DNA from: Planococcaceae bacterium Storch 2/2-2
GTDB lineage: Bacteria > Bacillota > Bacilli > Bacillales_A > Planococcaceae
Assembly: GCA_009740415.1 (NCBI GenBank)
Contig: WOYE01000010.1
Span: 1 to 58,823 of the forward strand
Direction of reading: 5' to 3'
Length of the DNA stretch: 58,823 nucleotides
Under the pieces are notes generated by a model, which worked only from the letters and a program-made list of their open reading frames with translations, was not told the DNA's origin and ran no database searches. Shown one piece after another: positions 17,227 through 26,481 of this stretch. A program made the translations under genes and the position numbers. Position 1 is the first letter of the stretch; every line of letters starts with the position of its first letter.

Positions 17227-17994
17227 TTACGGAATGATCACTTCAGCGCCTTCTTTCGTAACGAGTGGCTGAATGAGAATTTCAACTCGACGGTTTTTAG
17301 CACGTCCTGAGGCAGTCGAGTTATCCGCGATCGGTTTATATTCACCGTATCCTTTTGCACTGAAATATTGTGGATCGATATTTTCCTTATCTGCGAGTAC
17401 TTTCAAAAAGTTTAACGCCCGCATCATACTCAATTCCCAGTTGTCAGCAAATTCAGCTGTTTGAATCGGAACGTTGTCAGTATGTCCTGTAATCATGACG
17501 TGACGTGGACGATCGAGGACGAGAAGTTCCGCAACGTCTTCTGCCAACCCTCGATATTGCTCACTTACGTCCGCCTGTCCCATCTCAAACAAAATGCTGT
17601 CGCGAATCGTAACGAGCAAACCTTCATCCGTCATCTGTGTTTCAAATTGTCCTTCTAATTCATGCATGGCGATGTAATCGTCTAGCTTTTCTTGAATCTC
17701 ACCGAGCGAATATTGATCTTCTAAATAAGAAGAATCCAAATCGTCATTTTCAGACGAGTCTGGTTTTTGCATCGGAACGCTAATCGGTGCTTCACTATCC
17801 ATAATGCCACTACTTGAGTCGAATACATCGTTGAAAACAGAAGAAAGTTGCTGCATCCGTTCTTGGTCGATCGAACTAGAGGCGAACAGTACGATAAAAA
17901 GTGCGAGCAATAATGTTAATAAGTCCGCATACGGCAAAAGCCAAGACTCGTCCGCACATTCTTCCTCTCTCTTTTTACGAGGTTTTCTAGCCAT
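17227..17994 (-). CDS. motB: Flagellar motor stator protein MotB
   Basis: Ion-conducting stator subunit, anchored to peptidoglycan; 255 residues. The single transmembrane helix PYADLLTLLLALFIVLFA (about 21-38) carries the essential ion-binding aspartate D24, the same number as in B. subtilis MotB. The C-terminal OmpA-like domain contains ITGHTDNVPIQTAEFADNWE (about 163-182), which binds peptidoglycan. It lies 16 bases after motA. The sequence looks like a proton-type MotB, but the coupling ion cannot be proved from the plug alone. It implies a flagellated cell. Confidence 0.95.
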   Translation of the reverse strand: MARKPRKKREEECADESWLLPYADLLTLLLALFIVLFASSSIDQERMQQLSSVFNDVFDSSSGIMDSEAPISVPMQKPDSSENDDLDSSYLEDQYSLGEIQEKLDDYIAMHELEGQFETQMTDEGLLVTIRDSILFEMGQADVSEQYRGLAEDVAELLVLDRPRHVMITGHTDNVPIQTAEFADNWELSMMRALNFLKVLADKENIDPQYFSAKGYGEYKPIADNSTASGRAKNRRVEILIQPLVTKEGAEVIIP

Positions 17995-18010
17995 CGTTTA
18001 CTCGCCCCCT

Positions 18011-18793
18011 TTAACTTTCCAACTGTTCTTGTAATTTGACACGTTCTTTGTTCGGTAAATACGATGCTAACTTTTGCTCGATCACTCGTGGTGCTTCACC
18101 TTCAAGAACCGATAAAATACCTTCGATGATCATCATCTTTTGTTGCACTTCAACGGCTGATTTTCGTTTCAACTTATTCGCGAACGGGTGCCATAAGACG
18201 TACCCTGTGAAAATACCTAATAACGTCGCAACGAAGGCAGCCGAAATCGCTAAACCGAGCGCATCGATGTCGTTCATATCTTTCAATGCGGCAATTAAAC
18301 CGACAACCGCCCCGAGAACCCCGAGTGTCGGTGCGTACGTACCCGCTTGCGAGAAAATTAACGCTCCCGCAGCGTGACGGTCACTCATCGCTTCTACTTC
18401 TTCTGTTAATACGTCCCGTATGTAATCCGCGTTTTGACCATCAATCGCTAAGCCGAGACCGCTTTTCAAGAAAGGATCTTCAATTTCATCCGCTTTCGAT
18501 TCCAGTGCGAGTAATCCTTCACGGCGTGCTACGTCTGCCCAATCGGAAAACATTTTAATGAGTTCGCCATCCGATGCGAGCTTCTGTTCCTTAAATAGTA
18601 CACCGAACAAGGCGGGTACCCGCTTCAATTCATCCATCGGGAAAGCGATGACGACCGCTCCGATCGTACCTACGATGATAATTAAAATCGCTGCCGGGTT
18701 TAATAAAGCATCCGGTGTCACACCTTTTAACGTCATACCGACGAGCAAGGCGATGAAACCGATGATCAAACCGACAATTGTAGAAATATCCAT
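18011..18793 (-). CDS. motA: Flagellar motor stator protein MotA
   Basis: Stator subunit that turns ion flow into torque on FliG; 260 residues with four transmembrane helices, at about 4-24, 32-50, 143-165 and 175-197. The cytoplasmic loop (about 55-140) holds the charged residues expected at the rotor interface (RREGLLALE, about 86-94). The conserved proline region TYAPTLGVLGAVVGLIAAL (about 148-166) is intact. TTGGAGG precedes the ATG. No typical sigma-D motif (TAAA/GCCGATAT) was seen upstream; a TATACT -10 is present about 60 bases away. Confidence 0.95.
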   Translation of the reverse strand: MDISTIVGLIIGFIALLVGMTLKGVTPDALLNPAAILIIIVGTIGAVVIAFPMDELKRVPALFGVLFKEQKLASDGELIKMFSDWADVARREGLLALESKADEIEDPFLKSGLGLAIDGQNADYIRDVLTEEVEAMSDRHAAGALIFSQAGTYAPTLGVLGAVVGLIAALKDMNDIDALGLAISAAFVATLLGIFTGYVLWHPFANKLKRKSAVEVQQKMMIIEGILSVLEGEAPRVIEQKLASYLPNKERVKLQEQLES

Positions 18794-18949
18794 GTGCGAA
18801 CCTCCAATTTTACTTTTTCTAACATAAACAATAGAAAGATTACCTACTTTAGTATAAGGTTCAGGTATGAAAAAAGTACGAAAGACTCGTATAACCTACC
18901 TACCATACTTGTTACTATTATAACAGATAATTGAAAGGAGATTTTCAAT

Positions 18950-20185
18950 ATGACTCATTTTAAACAAAAACTTTCGAATTATGCAAAGATTGCAGTAGAA
19001 ATCGGTGCAAATGTTCAACCCGGACAAATTTTACACGTTCGAGCGACGACTGATACGGTCGACTTCGTTCGTCTCGTCGTAGAACACGCGTACCGCGTCG
19101 GTGCGAAACGTGTCGATGTCGATTGGTCGGACGATTCGATTACGAAACTACGCTATGCGTTAGCTCCTGACGGTTCGTTCGATGAATTTCCAGAATGGAA
19201 AGCGATGGAGCGCACGAAACTAGCCGAACAAAACGCGACGTTTATGAGTATCATCTCCGACGATCCCGACTTGTTAAATGGAGTCGATCCCGTACGCGTA
19301 CAACAACAGCAAAAAGCGTCAAGCGAAGCGTTACGTCCTTTTTACCGCTTACTTCAAGCCGATGCATTCAGTTGGACCGTCATCGCTGCACCTTCTGTCG
19401 CTTGGGCTAAAAAAATGTTCCCTACCCTTTCTGATGAAGAAGCAGTGGATGCTTTATGGGAAGCGATTTTTAAAACAGTACGTGCCGATGAAGACGACGC
19501 CGTCGCTGCGTGGAAAGCACATGATGCAACACTTCATCAACGCGCTGATCAATTGAATGAACTTCAAATCGAAACGCTCCACTACGAAGCACCGGGTACA
19601 TCACTCTCTATCGGCTTGCCAGATGGACACTTATGGACAGGTGGCAGCAGCGTAAACAAAAGTGGTACGCGATTTATGGCGAACATGCCGACGGAAGAAG
19701 TATTTACGGTTCCTCACCGCGAACGTGTAAACGGAACCGTAGCGAGTACGAAACCGTTAAGTTATAACGGTACGATCATCGAGGACTTCTCTTTCACTTT
19801 CCGAGACGGAAAAGTTGTCGACTATCATGCTGAACGTGGAGAAGAGGCGTTAACTCAACTACTTGAAACAGATGAAGGTTCACGTTTCTTAGGGGAAGTT
19901 GCGCTCGTCCCACACGATTCGCCGATTTCGAATATGAACGTCTTATTTTACAATACGTTATTTGACGAAAATGCTTCGAACCATTTAGCGCTCGGTAGCT
20001 CTTATACGTTTTGTCTCGAAGGTGGAAAAGAAATGACCGTCGAACAAACGACAGCTGCTGGACTGAACGAAAGTTTAACCCATGTCGATTTCATGATCGG
20101 ATGCGCGACGATGTCGATCGATGCCACGTTGAAAGATGGACGTCGTGTACCGATTTTCCGCGAAGGAAATTGGGCGTTTTCTTAA
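18950..20185 (+). CDS. ampS: M29-family metalloaminopeptidase (AmpS/PepS type)
   Basis: Cytoplasmic aminopeptidase with a two-metal centre; 411 residues, the usual size. Likely metal ligands are the glutamates in NMPTEEVFTVPHRE (about 245-258) and LGEVALVPHDS (about 313-323), the histidine in ASNHLALGSSY (about 344-354), and the histidine and aspartate in THVDFMIG (about 376-383). AAGGAG precedes the ATG. It is divergent from motA and followed by a gene with its own promoter, so it is probably monocistronic. Specificity for hydrophobic N-terminal residues is typical of the family. Confidence 0.92.
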   Translation: MTHFKQKLSNYAKIAVEIGANVQPGQILHVRATTDTVDFVRLVVEHAYRVGAKRVDVDWSDDSITKLRYALAPDGSFDEFPEWKAMERTKLAEQNATFMSIISDDPDLLNGVDPVRVQQQQKASSEALRPFYRLLQADAFSWTVIAAPSVAWAKKMFPTLSDEEAVDALWEAIFKTVRADEDDAVAAWKAHDATLHQRADQLNELQIETLHYEAPGTSLSIGLPDGHLWTGGSSVNKSGTRFMANMPTEEVFTVPHRERVNGTVASTKPLSYNGTIIEDFSFTFRDGKVVDYHAERGEEALTQLLETDEGSRFLGEVALVPHDSPISNMNVLFYNTLFDENASNHLALGSSYTFCLEGGKEMTVEQTTAAGLNESLTHVDFMIGCATMSIDATLKDGRRVPIFREGNWAFS

Positions 20186-20201
20186 TTTTCTTCAATAATA
20201 T

Positions 20202-20230
20202 TTCACATTTCTCGCGTAATGATGTATAAT
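20202..20230 (+). promoter_or_regulatory. Sigma-A promoter of the small membrane protein gene
   Basis: TTCACA (20202-20207) and a perfect TATAAT (20225-20230) are 17 bases apart. It lies just after the ampS stop and about 42 bases before the ATG at 20272. Confidence 0.75.
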
Positions 20231-20271
20231 TTGTGAAGAAGTGAATACACATGCGAGAGGAGAGAATGTTT

Positions 20272-20424
20272 ATGGCACTTATGATAACGACTGTTATCTT
20301 GTTTGCAATCATCCTCGGAATAGCTTCATGGTCTTCTATTTTCTTTTTACTCGGTGCTCTCGATTCTAGCGACGCATCTCGCATCGATCCGAAGCCTGAA
20401 AGAGAGTTTCAACACCTCGTATAA
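20272..20424 (+). CDS. Small single-pass membrane protein, 50 residues
   Basis: A short frame starting MALMITTVIL and ending EREFQHLV. Residues about 3-30 form one long hydrophobic helix with small residues and a WSS pair (about 20-22); the tail is charged and ends before a terminator. AGGAG lies nine bases before the ATG; an ATG six bases earlier is also possible. It has its own near-consensus promoter and terminator, so it looks like a real independent gene. The family is not recognised and no function is assigned. Confidence 0.65.
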   Translation: MALMITTVILFAIILGIASWSSIFFLLGALDSSDASRIDPKPEREFQHLV

Positions 20425-20434
20425 AATAGAGACG

Positions 20435-20466
20435 AACGTTTGTGCATATGCACAAACGTTTTTTTA
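20435..20466 (+). terminator. Terminator after the small membrane protein gene
   Basis: The perfect stem AACGTTTGTGC/GCACAAACGTT with loop ATAT is followed by at least six T residues on the plus strand. It overlaps the last codon of the convergent acetyltransferase gene. Confidence 0.9.
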
Positions 20467-21015
20467 TTGGTACCATTCACTTTCTAATAGAGCGTATAAA
20501 TAATGGTCTTCCCACGTTCCGTTAATGTAAATGAGTTGTTTCAACAACCCTTCACGACGAAAATAATTGTTTTCTAATACGCGAATGGATCCGGTATTTC
20601 GCGGTGAAACGTACGCTTCGATCCGATGCAACTTCAATTGACGGAATGCATAACGGGTCGATAAACGGACCGCTTCCGTCGCGTAACCTTTCCTTGAAAA
20701 ACGTTCATCCATCGAATAGCCGACGAAGGCGCTCGAAAATGGTAGTCGTTTCACTTCATACAACGATAAATGACCGACGAGCCGATCAGTCGCACGTTCA
20801 AAGATGCCGAAATTGTATTCACGGCCTTTCTCATATTGTTGAAGAGAACGTTGAATCCGTTCACGTTGGGCATCGACGGTGTAATAAGAAGCTGAAAAGC
20901 GCGGCTCAAATAACGACCAGTACACTCTATTTTGAATGAGCATTTGTGTAAAACGATACACATCTTCTTCCTGTAAAATACGTAAATAAACGTGCTCCCC
21001 TTTCACTTTTCTCAT
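20464..21015 (-). CDS. GNAT-family N-acetyltransferase (RimJ/RimL-like)
   Basis: Acetyl-CoA-dependent acetyltransferase of 183 residues. The N-terminal LRILQEEDVYRF matches the start of RimJ/RimL proteins. The acetyl-CoA-binding region is VGYSMDERFSRKGYATEAVRL (about 108-128), although the usual Q/RxxGxG/A reads RKGYAT. RNTGSIRVLENNYFRREG (about 150-167) is the typical C-terminal helix. The ATG at 21015 has GAAAGGAAG upstream and is preferred over the longer frame to 21090. The substrate, protein or small amine, is unknown. Confidence 0.82.
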   Translation of the reverse strand: MRKVKGEHVYLRILQEEDVYRFTQMLIQNRVYWSLFEPRFSASYYTVDAQRERIQRSLQQYEKGREYNFGIFERATDRLVGHLSLYEVKRLPFSSAFVGYSMDERFSRKGYATEAVRLSTRYAFRQLKLHRIEAYVSPRNTGSIRVLENNYFRREGLLKQLIYINGTWEDHYLYALLESEWYQ

Positions 21016-21126
21016 ACGACTCTTCCTTTCTACATATAAACTAAAGATTTGTGACGAAACTTTCATATTTTTTAGCTTCCGACTGAACATTTTGTCTGTA
21101 TACTAATGAATGAGGAGGAGAAAGTG

Positions 21127-21858
21127 ATGCTTACACGAATGATCGTTATCCTTTCTCTCACATTGGCCATCCTCTTTAACGGGGCAGTGGCATTCATCCC
21201 TTTCAGCGGACCATCGATGAGTGAAATTGTGCATCGGCTACCGATTTTAATTATGCCGAGCGCGTTCACTTTTTCAATCCGCTTCATCATCTTGTTACTT
21301 TTTATCGGATGGGCTTATTCATTTTGCAAGCGAGACCTTACGATCCGACGGTCATTGATGAATCGACGTGCGACGCTTTTCGTCTTAATGAATGTCGTCC
21401 AGGCGATTTATTTATTCCTTTGGCACAATGAACGTTATGTAGAATCCGTCTTCGCACTGATCATTCTTCTATTCATCATATACTTTTTCTATCGAACGTA
21501 TCAACACGATCAAATCGGATTCGAACGACTCGCAGTCGGAGTCGCTTTCGGATGGACATTTTTACTCGTCATTTTCGATATCGCCTACGTTCTTACATTG
21601 AACAGTTGGTCAGGATGGGGTTTAAGCGATCCTCTATGGGCTGTCATTATGTTGACAGTTTCAACAGCGTTCGCCTTGCATTTTACGTATCATTATAACG
21701 ACCGTACGATGGGATACGTCTACATTTGGACATTTATCGGGGTCGCTTGTAAAAATGGTTTCGACGAATTGTTTGTCACGGTCGCTGCCCTCTTTTTAAC
21801 GGCAGTCATCGTAGGAGCTCTACTTCTTCAAAAAGAACAAAATGCTTCCCGTCGATAG
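21127..21858 (+). CDS. Polytopic membrane protein, distantly TspO/MBR-like
   Basis: Membrane protein of 243 residues with about seven or eight hydrophobic segments. The N-terminal half reads like the longer tryptophan-rich sensory (TspO/MBR-like) proteins of Bacillales: an IPFSGPSMSEI loop, HRLPILIMPSAFTFSI, then a long hydrophobic run. The position usually held by tryptophan after FSI is arginine. AGGAGG-type GAGGAGGAG lies six bases before the ATG at 21127. Ligands and role are unknown, and the family assignment is an inference from motif order only. It is divergent from the acetyltransferase. Confidence 0.55.
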   Translation: MLTRMIVILSLTLAILFNGAVAFIPFSGPSMSEIVHRLPILIMPSAFTFSIRFIILLLFIGWAYSFCKRDLTIRRSLMNRRATLFVLMNVVQAIYLFLWHNERYVESVFALIILLFIIYFFYRTYQHDQIGFERLAVGVAFGWTFLLVIFDIAYVLTLNSWSGWGLSDPLWAVIMLTVSTAFALHFTYHYNDRTMGYVYIWTFIGVACKNGFDELFVTVAALFLTAVIVGALLLQKEQNASRR

Positions 21859-21914
21859 TCAATTATGAAAGGAATGGCTTCCAACCGGTAATTCGTTGAA
21901 AAGGTATGATATAG

Positions 21915-22724
<810 letters not shown>

Positions 22725-22757
22725 AAAAACTCCTAGCGGAATCGCTAGGAGTTTTTT
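22725..22757. terminator. Terminator after map
   Basis: The stem AAAAACTCCTAGCG/CGCTAGGAGTTTTT has T runs on both strands. It starts at the map stop codon and also faces the convergent helicase gene. Confidence 0.9.
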
Positions 22758-22797
22758 TCATCGGAAGGGACATGAAAAATCCATCCGTTTCGCCTCA

Positions 22798-23970
22798 TCA
22801 TTTTTTCTTTTTGCGCTTCGTCGGACGACGACGTGATTTAGGTGAGTTCGGCCGAGCTGCTCGTTTTTCACGAAGCTCTCCGTACGCCCACTCTTTATGA
22901 ACAGGCTTCTTCCCTTTCGTTAAGCGACGATAATCCTTTTCTTCTCGAATCGATAATAGACTGAGCACTTCGCCATCTTTTCCAGCTCGTCCTGTCCGAC
23001 CTGAACGGTGAATATACTGTTCTTCTTCACGCGGAACATCGACGTGGATGACGTGCGTTAAGCCATCGATATCGAGCCCTCGTGCCGCCACATCCGTCGA
23101 TAGTAAAATTCTCAATTTTCCTTGACGGAATTCACGTAACGTTTTTTCACGTTCTTGTTTCGACAGCTCACCGTGCAATATACCGATCGGTACGTTTTTA
23201 TCGCTCAATTGCAACTGTTTGATGACGACTTGGTCGACGTTATTCATGAAAGCGAGCGCGTGCAACCCTTCCACGTTAGCAAGCCCTCTTAAAATAGGTA
23301 GTTTATCGCGTTGCTCTGCTTTAATGAACGAATGAACGATTTCTCCACTTTTCGGTAAATCTTCCGCTGTGACGTGAAAACGAACCGGGTCAGTCATCCA
23401 TTCGTTCGCTACTCGTTCAATCGCTTCCGTAACCGTCGCTGATACGAGGATCAGTTGACGACGATCATCCGTCGCTCGAATGATCGATGCGACGTCTTTG
23501 CGCTCTCTCGATTCGAGCAATTGATCACCTTCATCGAGAACGATATGGAGCACTGTATGCATTTTTAACTTTTTCATGTCGATTAACTCTTGGACACGCC
23601 CCGGTGTACCTACGACAATCGAAGGCTTTTTCTTTAACCGTTCCATTTGTCGTTTAATGTTCGCTCCACCGATCAACGGCGTAACTGTGACGTCTGTTCC
23701 TTGTACCCATTCGCGTACGACGTCTGTAATTTGTATCGCTAACTCTTGTGACGGCGCTAAAATGAGTCCTGACGTTTCATTCGGGCGCTCTTCTGCAAAG
23801 CGCAAAAGCGGAATGACGTAAGCGAGCGTTTTCCCTGTTCCTGTAGGTGATTGTGCGATCACATCTTTTCCTTCTAAAGCAGCGGGAACTAATTGTTCTT
23901 GAATCGGGAGCGGCTCATCAAATGTCCATTTGCTTTCCCATGTCGTACCTAACCATTGTTTCATCATCAA
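22798..23970 (-). CDS. yfmL: DEAD-box-type RNA helicase (YfmL-like), with DEGD motif
   Basis: ATP-dependent RNA helicase of 390 residues, probably for large ribosomal subunit assembly as reported for B. subtilis YfmL. Motifs in order: Q-like region near residue 22, I SPTGTGKT (about 40), Ia LAPSQELAIQ (about 69), II VLDEGDQL (about 144), III SAT (about 178), and VI HRSGRTGRAG (about 317). Motif II reads DEGD instead of DEAD; YfmL itself has DETD. A basic lysine/arginine-rich C-terminal tail follows. TTG at 23970 or the ATGs just after it are possible starts, following GAGGAGG. Confidence 0.88.
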   Translation of the reverse strand: MMMKQWLGTTWESKWTFDEPLPIQEQLVPAALEGKDVIAQSPTGTGKTLAYVIPLLRFAEERPNETSGLILAPSQELAIQITDVVREWVQGTDVTVTPLIGGANIKRQMERLKKKPSIVVGTPGRVQELIDMKKLKMHTVLHIVLDEGDQLLESRERKDVASIIRATDDRRQLILVSATVTEAIERVANEWMTDPVRFHVTAEDLPKSGEIVHSFIKAEQRDKLPILRGLANVEGLHALAFMNNVDQVVIKQLQLSDKNVPIGILHGELSKQEREKTLREFRQGKLRILLSTDVAARGLDIDGLTHVIHVDVPREEEQYIHRSGRTGRAGKDGEVLSLLSIREEKDYRRLTKGKKPVHKEWAYGELREKRAARPNSPKSRRRPTKRKKKK

Positions 23971-24120
23971 TCGAAGACCTCCTCTTTCTACATTACTCTA
24001 TTGTACCACGACGCAATTCTTATTCGCCAAAGTTGGCGAAACAAATTTACTTATGCGATACTTTATGATGGGCTTTCGTTCCACAAATAAATGAGTAGAA
24101 CAAGCAATGGAGGAATACAA

Positions 24121-25170
24121 TTGGCAATCTTTTTAACCGGTTCAACCGGCTTCGTCGGTGGACGATTATTGAAAAACTTATTGAATGATACCGACCAACA
24201 ACTATTCGTTCTCGTACGGAATATGAGCAAAGGGGAAGAGCTCGTTCAAACATTTCCGGAAGAGCAGCAAAAACGGATTACGTTGTTACGTGGGGATATT
24301 ACAGCACCAGAGTTTGGTTTGACCTCTTCGACTTTATCGATGCTTCAAAATCAAATTCAAACGTTTTATCATTTAGCAGCTGTCGTTAAATTTGACGAAC
24401 ATTTGCGCGATGAAATTTTTTCTGCAAACTATGACGGTACGAAAAATACATTGAAGATCGCCCATCAATTGCGTGCGAAACGGTTCGTTTACGTCAGCAC
24501 GGCATATACGGTCGGAAAACGCGAAAAAGGCATCGAGCAACTGTACCCGATCAATGACGATGTACATAACCCGTACGAAGAAAGTAAAGTACAATCTGAA
24601 CATCTCGTGTTCGACTATAAAGAGGATATGGAAGTAATCATCTTCCGTCCTGCGATCATCGTCGGTGACTCTAAAACAGGTGAAGCCGACTCGAAATTTA
24701 CGTTGTACGGCTTCATGAGAGCACTCGACGTCTTTAAACGACGCGTTGCACGCAAACACCCTGAAGCGACGTACCGCCTCATTGGGGACGAACGAGCGAC
24801 ATCAAACGTCGTTCCCGTCGATTACGTCGCTAACATTTTAGCGCTCGGTGCGACGTCAGCAAAGCCGAATACGATCTATCATATTACGAACCCTCAACCG
24901 ACGAACAACTTCAAAAGTTTACAGTTCGTCAAAGATGCACTCGACTTCCCACAGCTTGAAATTATTCAGCCGCATGAAGCGGATGACTTAACAGAGACTG
25001 AGCGTGCATTAAACGATATGATCGGCGTGTTCAAACCTTATTTAACGAGAGATTTCGTATTCGATGATTCGAACACGCAACAACTCATTGAAGGGACATC
25101 CATTGAGCATCTGTCCCTCGATGACGAAACGTACCGAATGATCATTGAAGCATATTTCCAGGCGAAATAA
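24121..25170 (+). CDS. Extended SDR-family NAD(P)-dependent oxidoreductase
   Basis: Rossmann-fold protein of 349 residues in the extended short-chain dehydrogenase group, close to the 'male sterility'/thioester-reductase-like branch. The cofactor motif TGSTGFVGGRLL starts at residue 6, and the catalytic YEESK (YxxxK) is near 150, with a serine in VSTAYTV (about 129). TTG at 24121 is preferred, with GGAGG seven bases upstream; the ATG at 24091 would put that site inside the gene. It stands alone, divergent from the helicase gene. Substrate unknown. Confidence 0.82.
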   Translation: MAIFLTGSTGFVGGRLLKNLLNDTDQQLFVLVRNMSKGEELVQTFPEEQQKRITLLRGDITAPEFGLTSSTLSMLQNQIQTFYHLAAVVKFDEHLRDEIFSANYDGTKNTLKIAHQLRAKRFVYVSTAYTVGKREKGIEQLYPINDDVHNPYEESKVQSEHLVFDYKEDMEVIIFRPAIIVGDSKTGEADSKFTLYGFMRALDVFKRRVARKHPEATYRLIGDERATSNVVPVDYVANILALGATSAKPNTIYHITNPQPTNNFKSLQFVKDALDFPQLEIIQPHEADDLTETERALNDMIGVFKPYLTRDFVFDDSNTQQLIEGTSIEHLSLDDETYRMIIEAYFQAK

Positions 25171-25212
25171 TACGGTACCCTTTCGCCACTTCTGAACGAT
25201 GACATACGAACT

Positions 25213-25252
25213 AAAAAACCGTCGAAATGAACGATTCATTTCGACGGTTTTT
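25213..25252. terminator. Bidirectional terminator between the SDR and ATP-grasp genes
   Basis: Stem AAAACCGTCGAAATGAA/TTCATTTCGACGGTTTT lies between convergent genes, with T runs on both strands. Confidence 0.92.
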
Positions 25253-25254
25253 CA

Positions 25255-26481
25255 TTATTCTACCCATTCGCTATTTCGATATTTACGAACGTAATTCACT
25301 TGGCGTGCCATCATGAAAAATTTTCGCTTGATATGACGATCGCGCTTATAAAAGAGCGGGTTGCGGTATTTTCCTTCTTTTAATAAACGGCGTACGTCTG
25401 CGCGCACTTCGTCATCTTTTACGAAGTTTTTCAAGACGTACTTCGGAACGACTGTAAACAAATGTTCCTCATCTAAATAAGTGAGTGGTTTATCGACGTT
25501 ATAAATGAGATCGTCGACGAGGTATTTTGCCATGTTGTGCCCACACGACGTAATGTAATAGCTCGAACGGCCTTGTCGAATGTTCACTTCGAATACTTTA
25601 AACGTTCCGTCGCGCGGATCGTATTTTAAGTCGAAGTTGGCAAAACCGACATAGCCGACTTCTTCTAAAAATTGTTGCAACACTTTCATCATCTTCTCAT
25701 TGTAACGTGTAATGAGCGCTGTATAGTTTCCAATCGCTGTGAGTTCATGCTCTTGTAAAACGACTTGAGCGAATGTGACGAGCTGTGGCTTTCCTTTTGA
25801 ACTGACGTACACGACGGAATCCCACATGTACGTATCATCACCAGGAATGTAATCTTGAATGATGAGGTCCGCATCATATCCACTTTCTCGAATCGTCGTA
25901 ACGACTTCATTGATCTCGTCATAACTATCGACTTTGTACACTTTTTGCATGTTTGGAAACGGGTTTTTATAGTACAATACGCCGTTCGAAGGTTTCACGA
26001 TCACTGGGAACGTCACATCCCCTTCAAAAGGTGCATCCGTTTGACACGAATGGAAATGAGTCGCCGGAATGTCGACGCCGTGTTTTTCACAAAGTGCATA
26101 AAAGTTTTTCTTCACGAGCAAATCGTTCATGAGTGGCTCTTCAATATAATTGAACGTGTAATAGCGACGTAACTGCTCTTGATGCTCAATAATGAGTCGA
26201 ACGTACAAATCGTTCGTCCCGACGAGCAACAACTGCTTTCCGTCTTCTTTATATTGTTCAGCTACTTGAATTAAAATGTCTGCGAACGCTTCACGTTCGC
26301 CGAGGTTTGGAAAAATTTCCACGACACGCGGAATGTTACTCCATTTCGTAAACGACAATTCGCCTCTCCCTACTAAAACCGGATGAATGCCGTACTGTTC
26401 GTGGAACGAAATCGCCATATTGTAGGCGTTAATATCTGTTCCTACGATGACAGGTATGAATGGTAAGTTGTTTCGTTTCAT
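25255..26481 (-). CDS. ATP-grasp carboxylate-amine ligase, D-aspartate-ligase-like
   Basis: ATP-dependent ligase of 408 residues. The N-terminus FIPVIVGTDINAYNMAISF, the ATP-binding FPVIVKPSN (about 153-161) and the catalytic core VGFANFDLKYDPRDG (about 286-300), followed by FEVNIRQGRSSYY (about 306-318), closely follow the enterococcal D-aspartate ligase (Aslfm), which adds D-Asp to peptidoglycan precursors. The resemblance is from memory; the substrate is inferred. The ATG at 26481 overlaps the upstream stop as ATGA and has AGGAAGG upstream, so translation is coupled to the pseudouridine synthase gene. A role in cross-bridge or another amino-acid amide is possible. Confidence 0.78.
   Translation of the reverse strand: MKRNNLPFIPVIVGTDINAYNMAISFHEQYGIHPVLVGRGELSFTKWSNIPRVVEIFPNLGEREAFADILIQVAEQYKEDGKQLLLVGTNDLYVRLIIEHQEQLRRYYTFNYIEEPLMNDLLVKKNFYALCEKHGVDIPATHFHSCQTDAPFEGDVTFPVIVKPSNGVLYYKNPFPNMQKVYKVDSYDEINEVVTTIRESGYDADLIIQDYIPGDDTYMWDSVVYVSSKGKPQLVTFAQVVLQEHELTAIGNYTALITRYNEKMMKVLQQFLEEVGYVGFANFDLKYDPRDGTFKVFEVNIRQGRSSYYITSCGHNMAKYLVDDLIYNVDKPLTYLDEEHLFTVVPKYVLKNFVKDDEVRADVRRLLKEGKYRNPLFYKRDRHIKRKFFMMARQVNYVRKYRNSEWVE

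Noticed and set aside
18794-18949. Sigma-D promoter for motAB
   Set aside because: No TAAA followed 14-16 bases later by GCCGATAT-like sequence was found in the divergent region.
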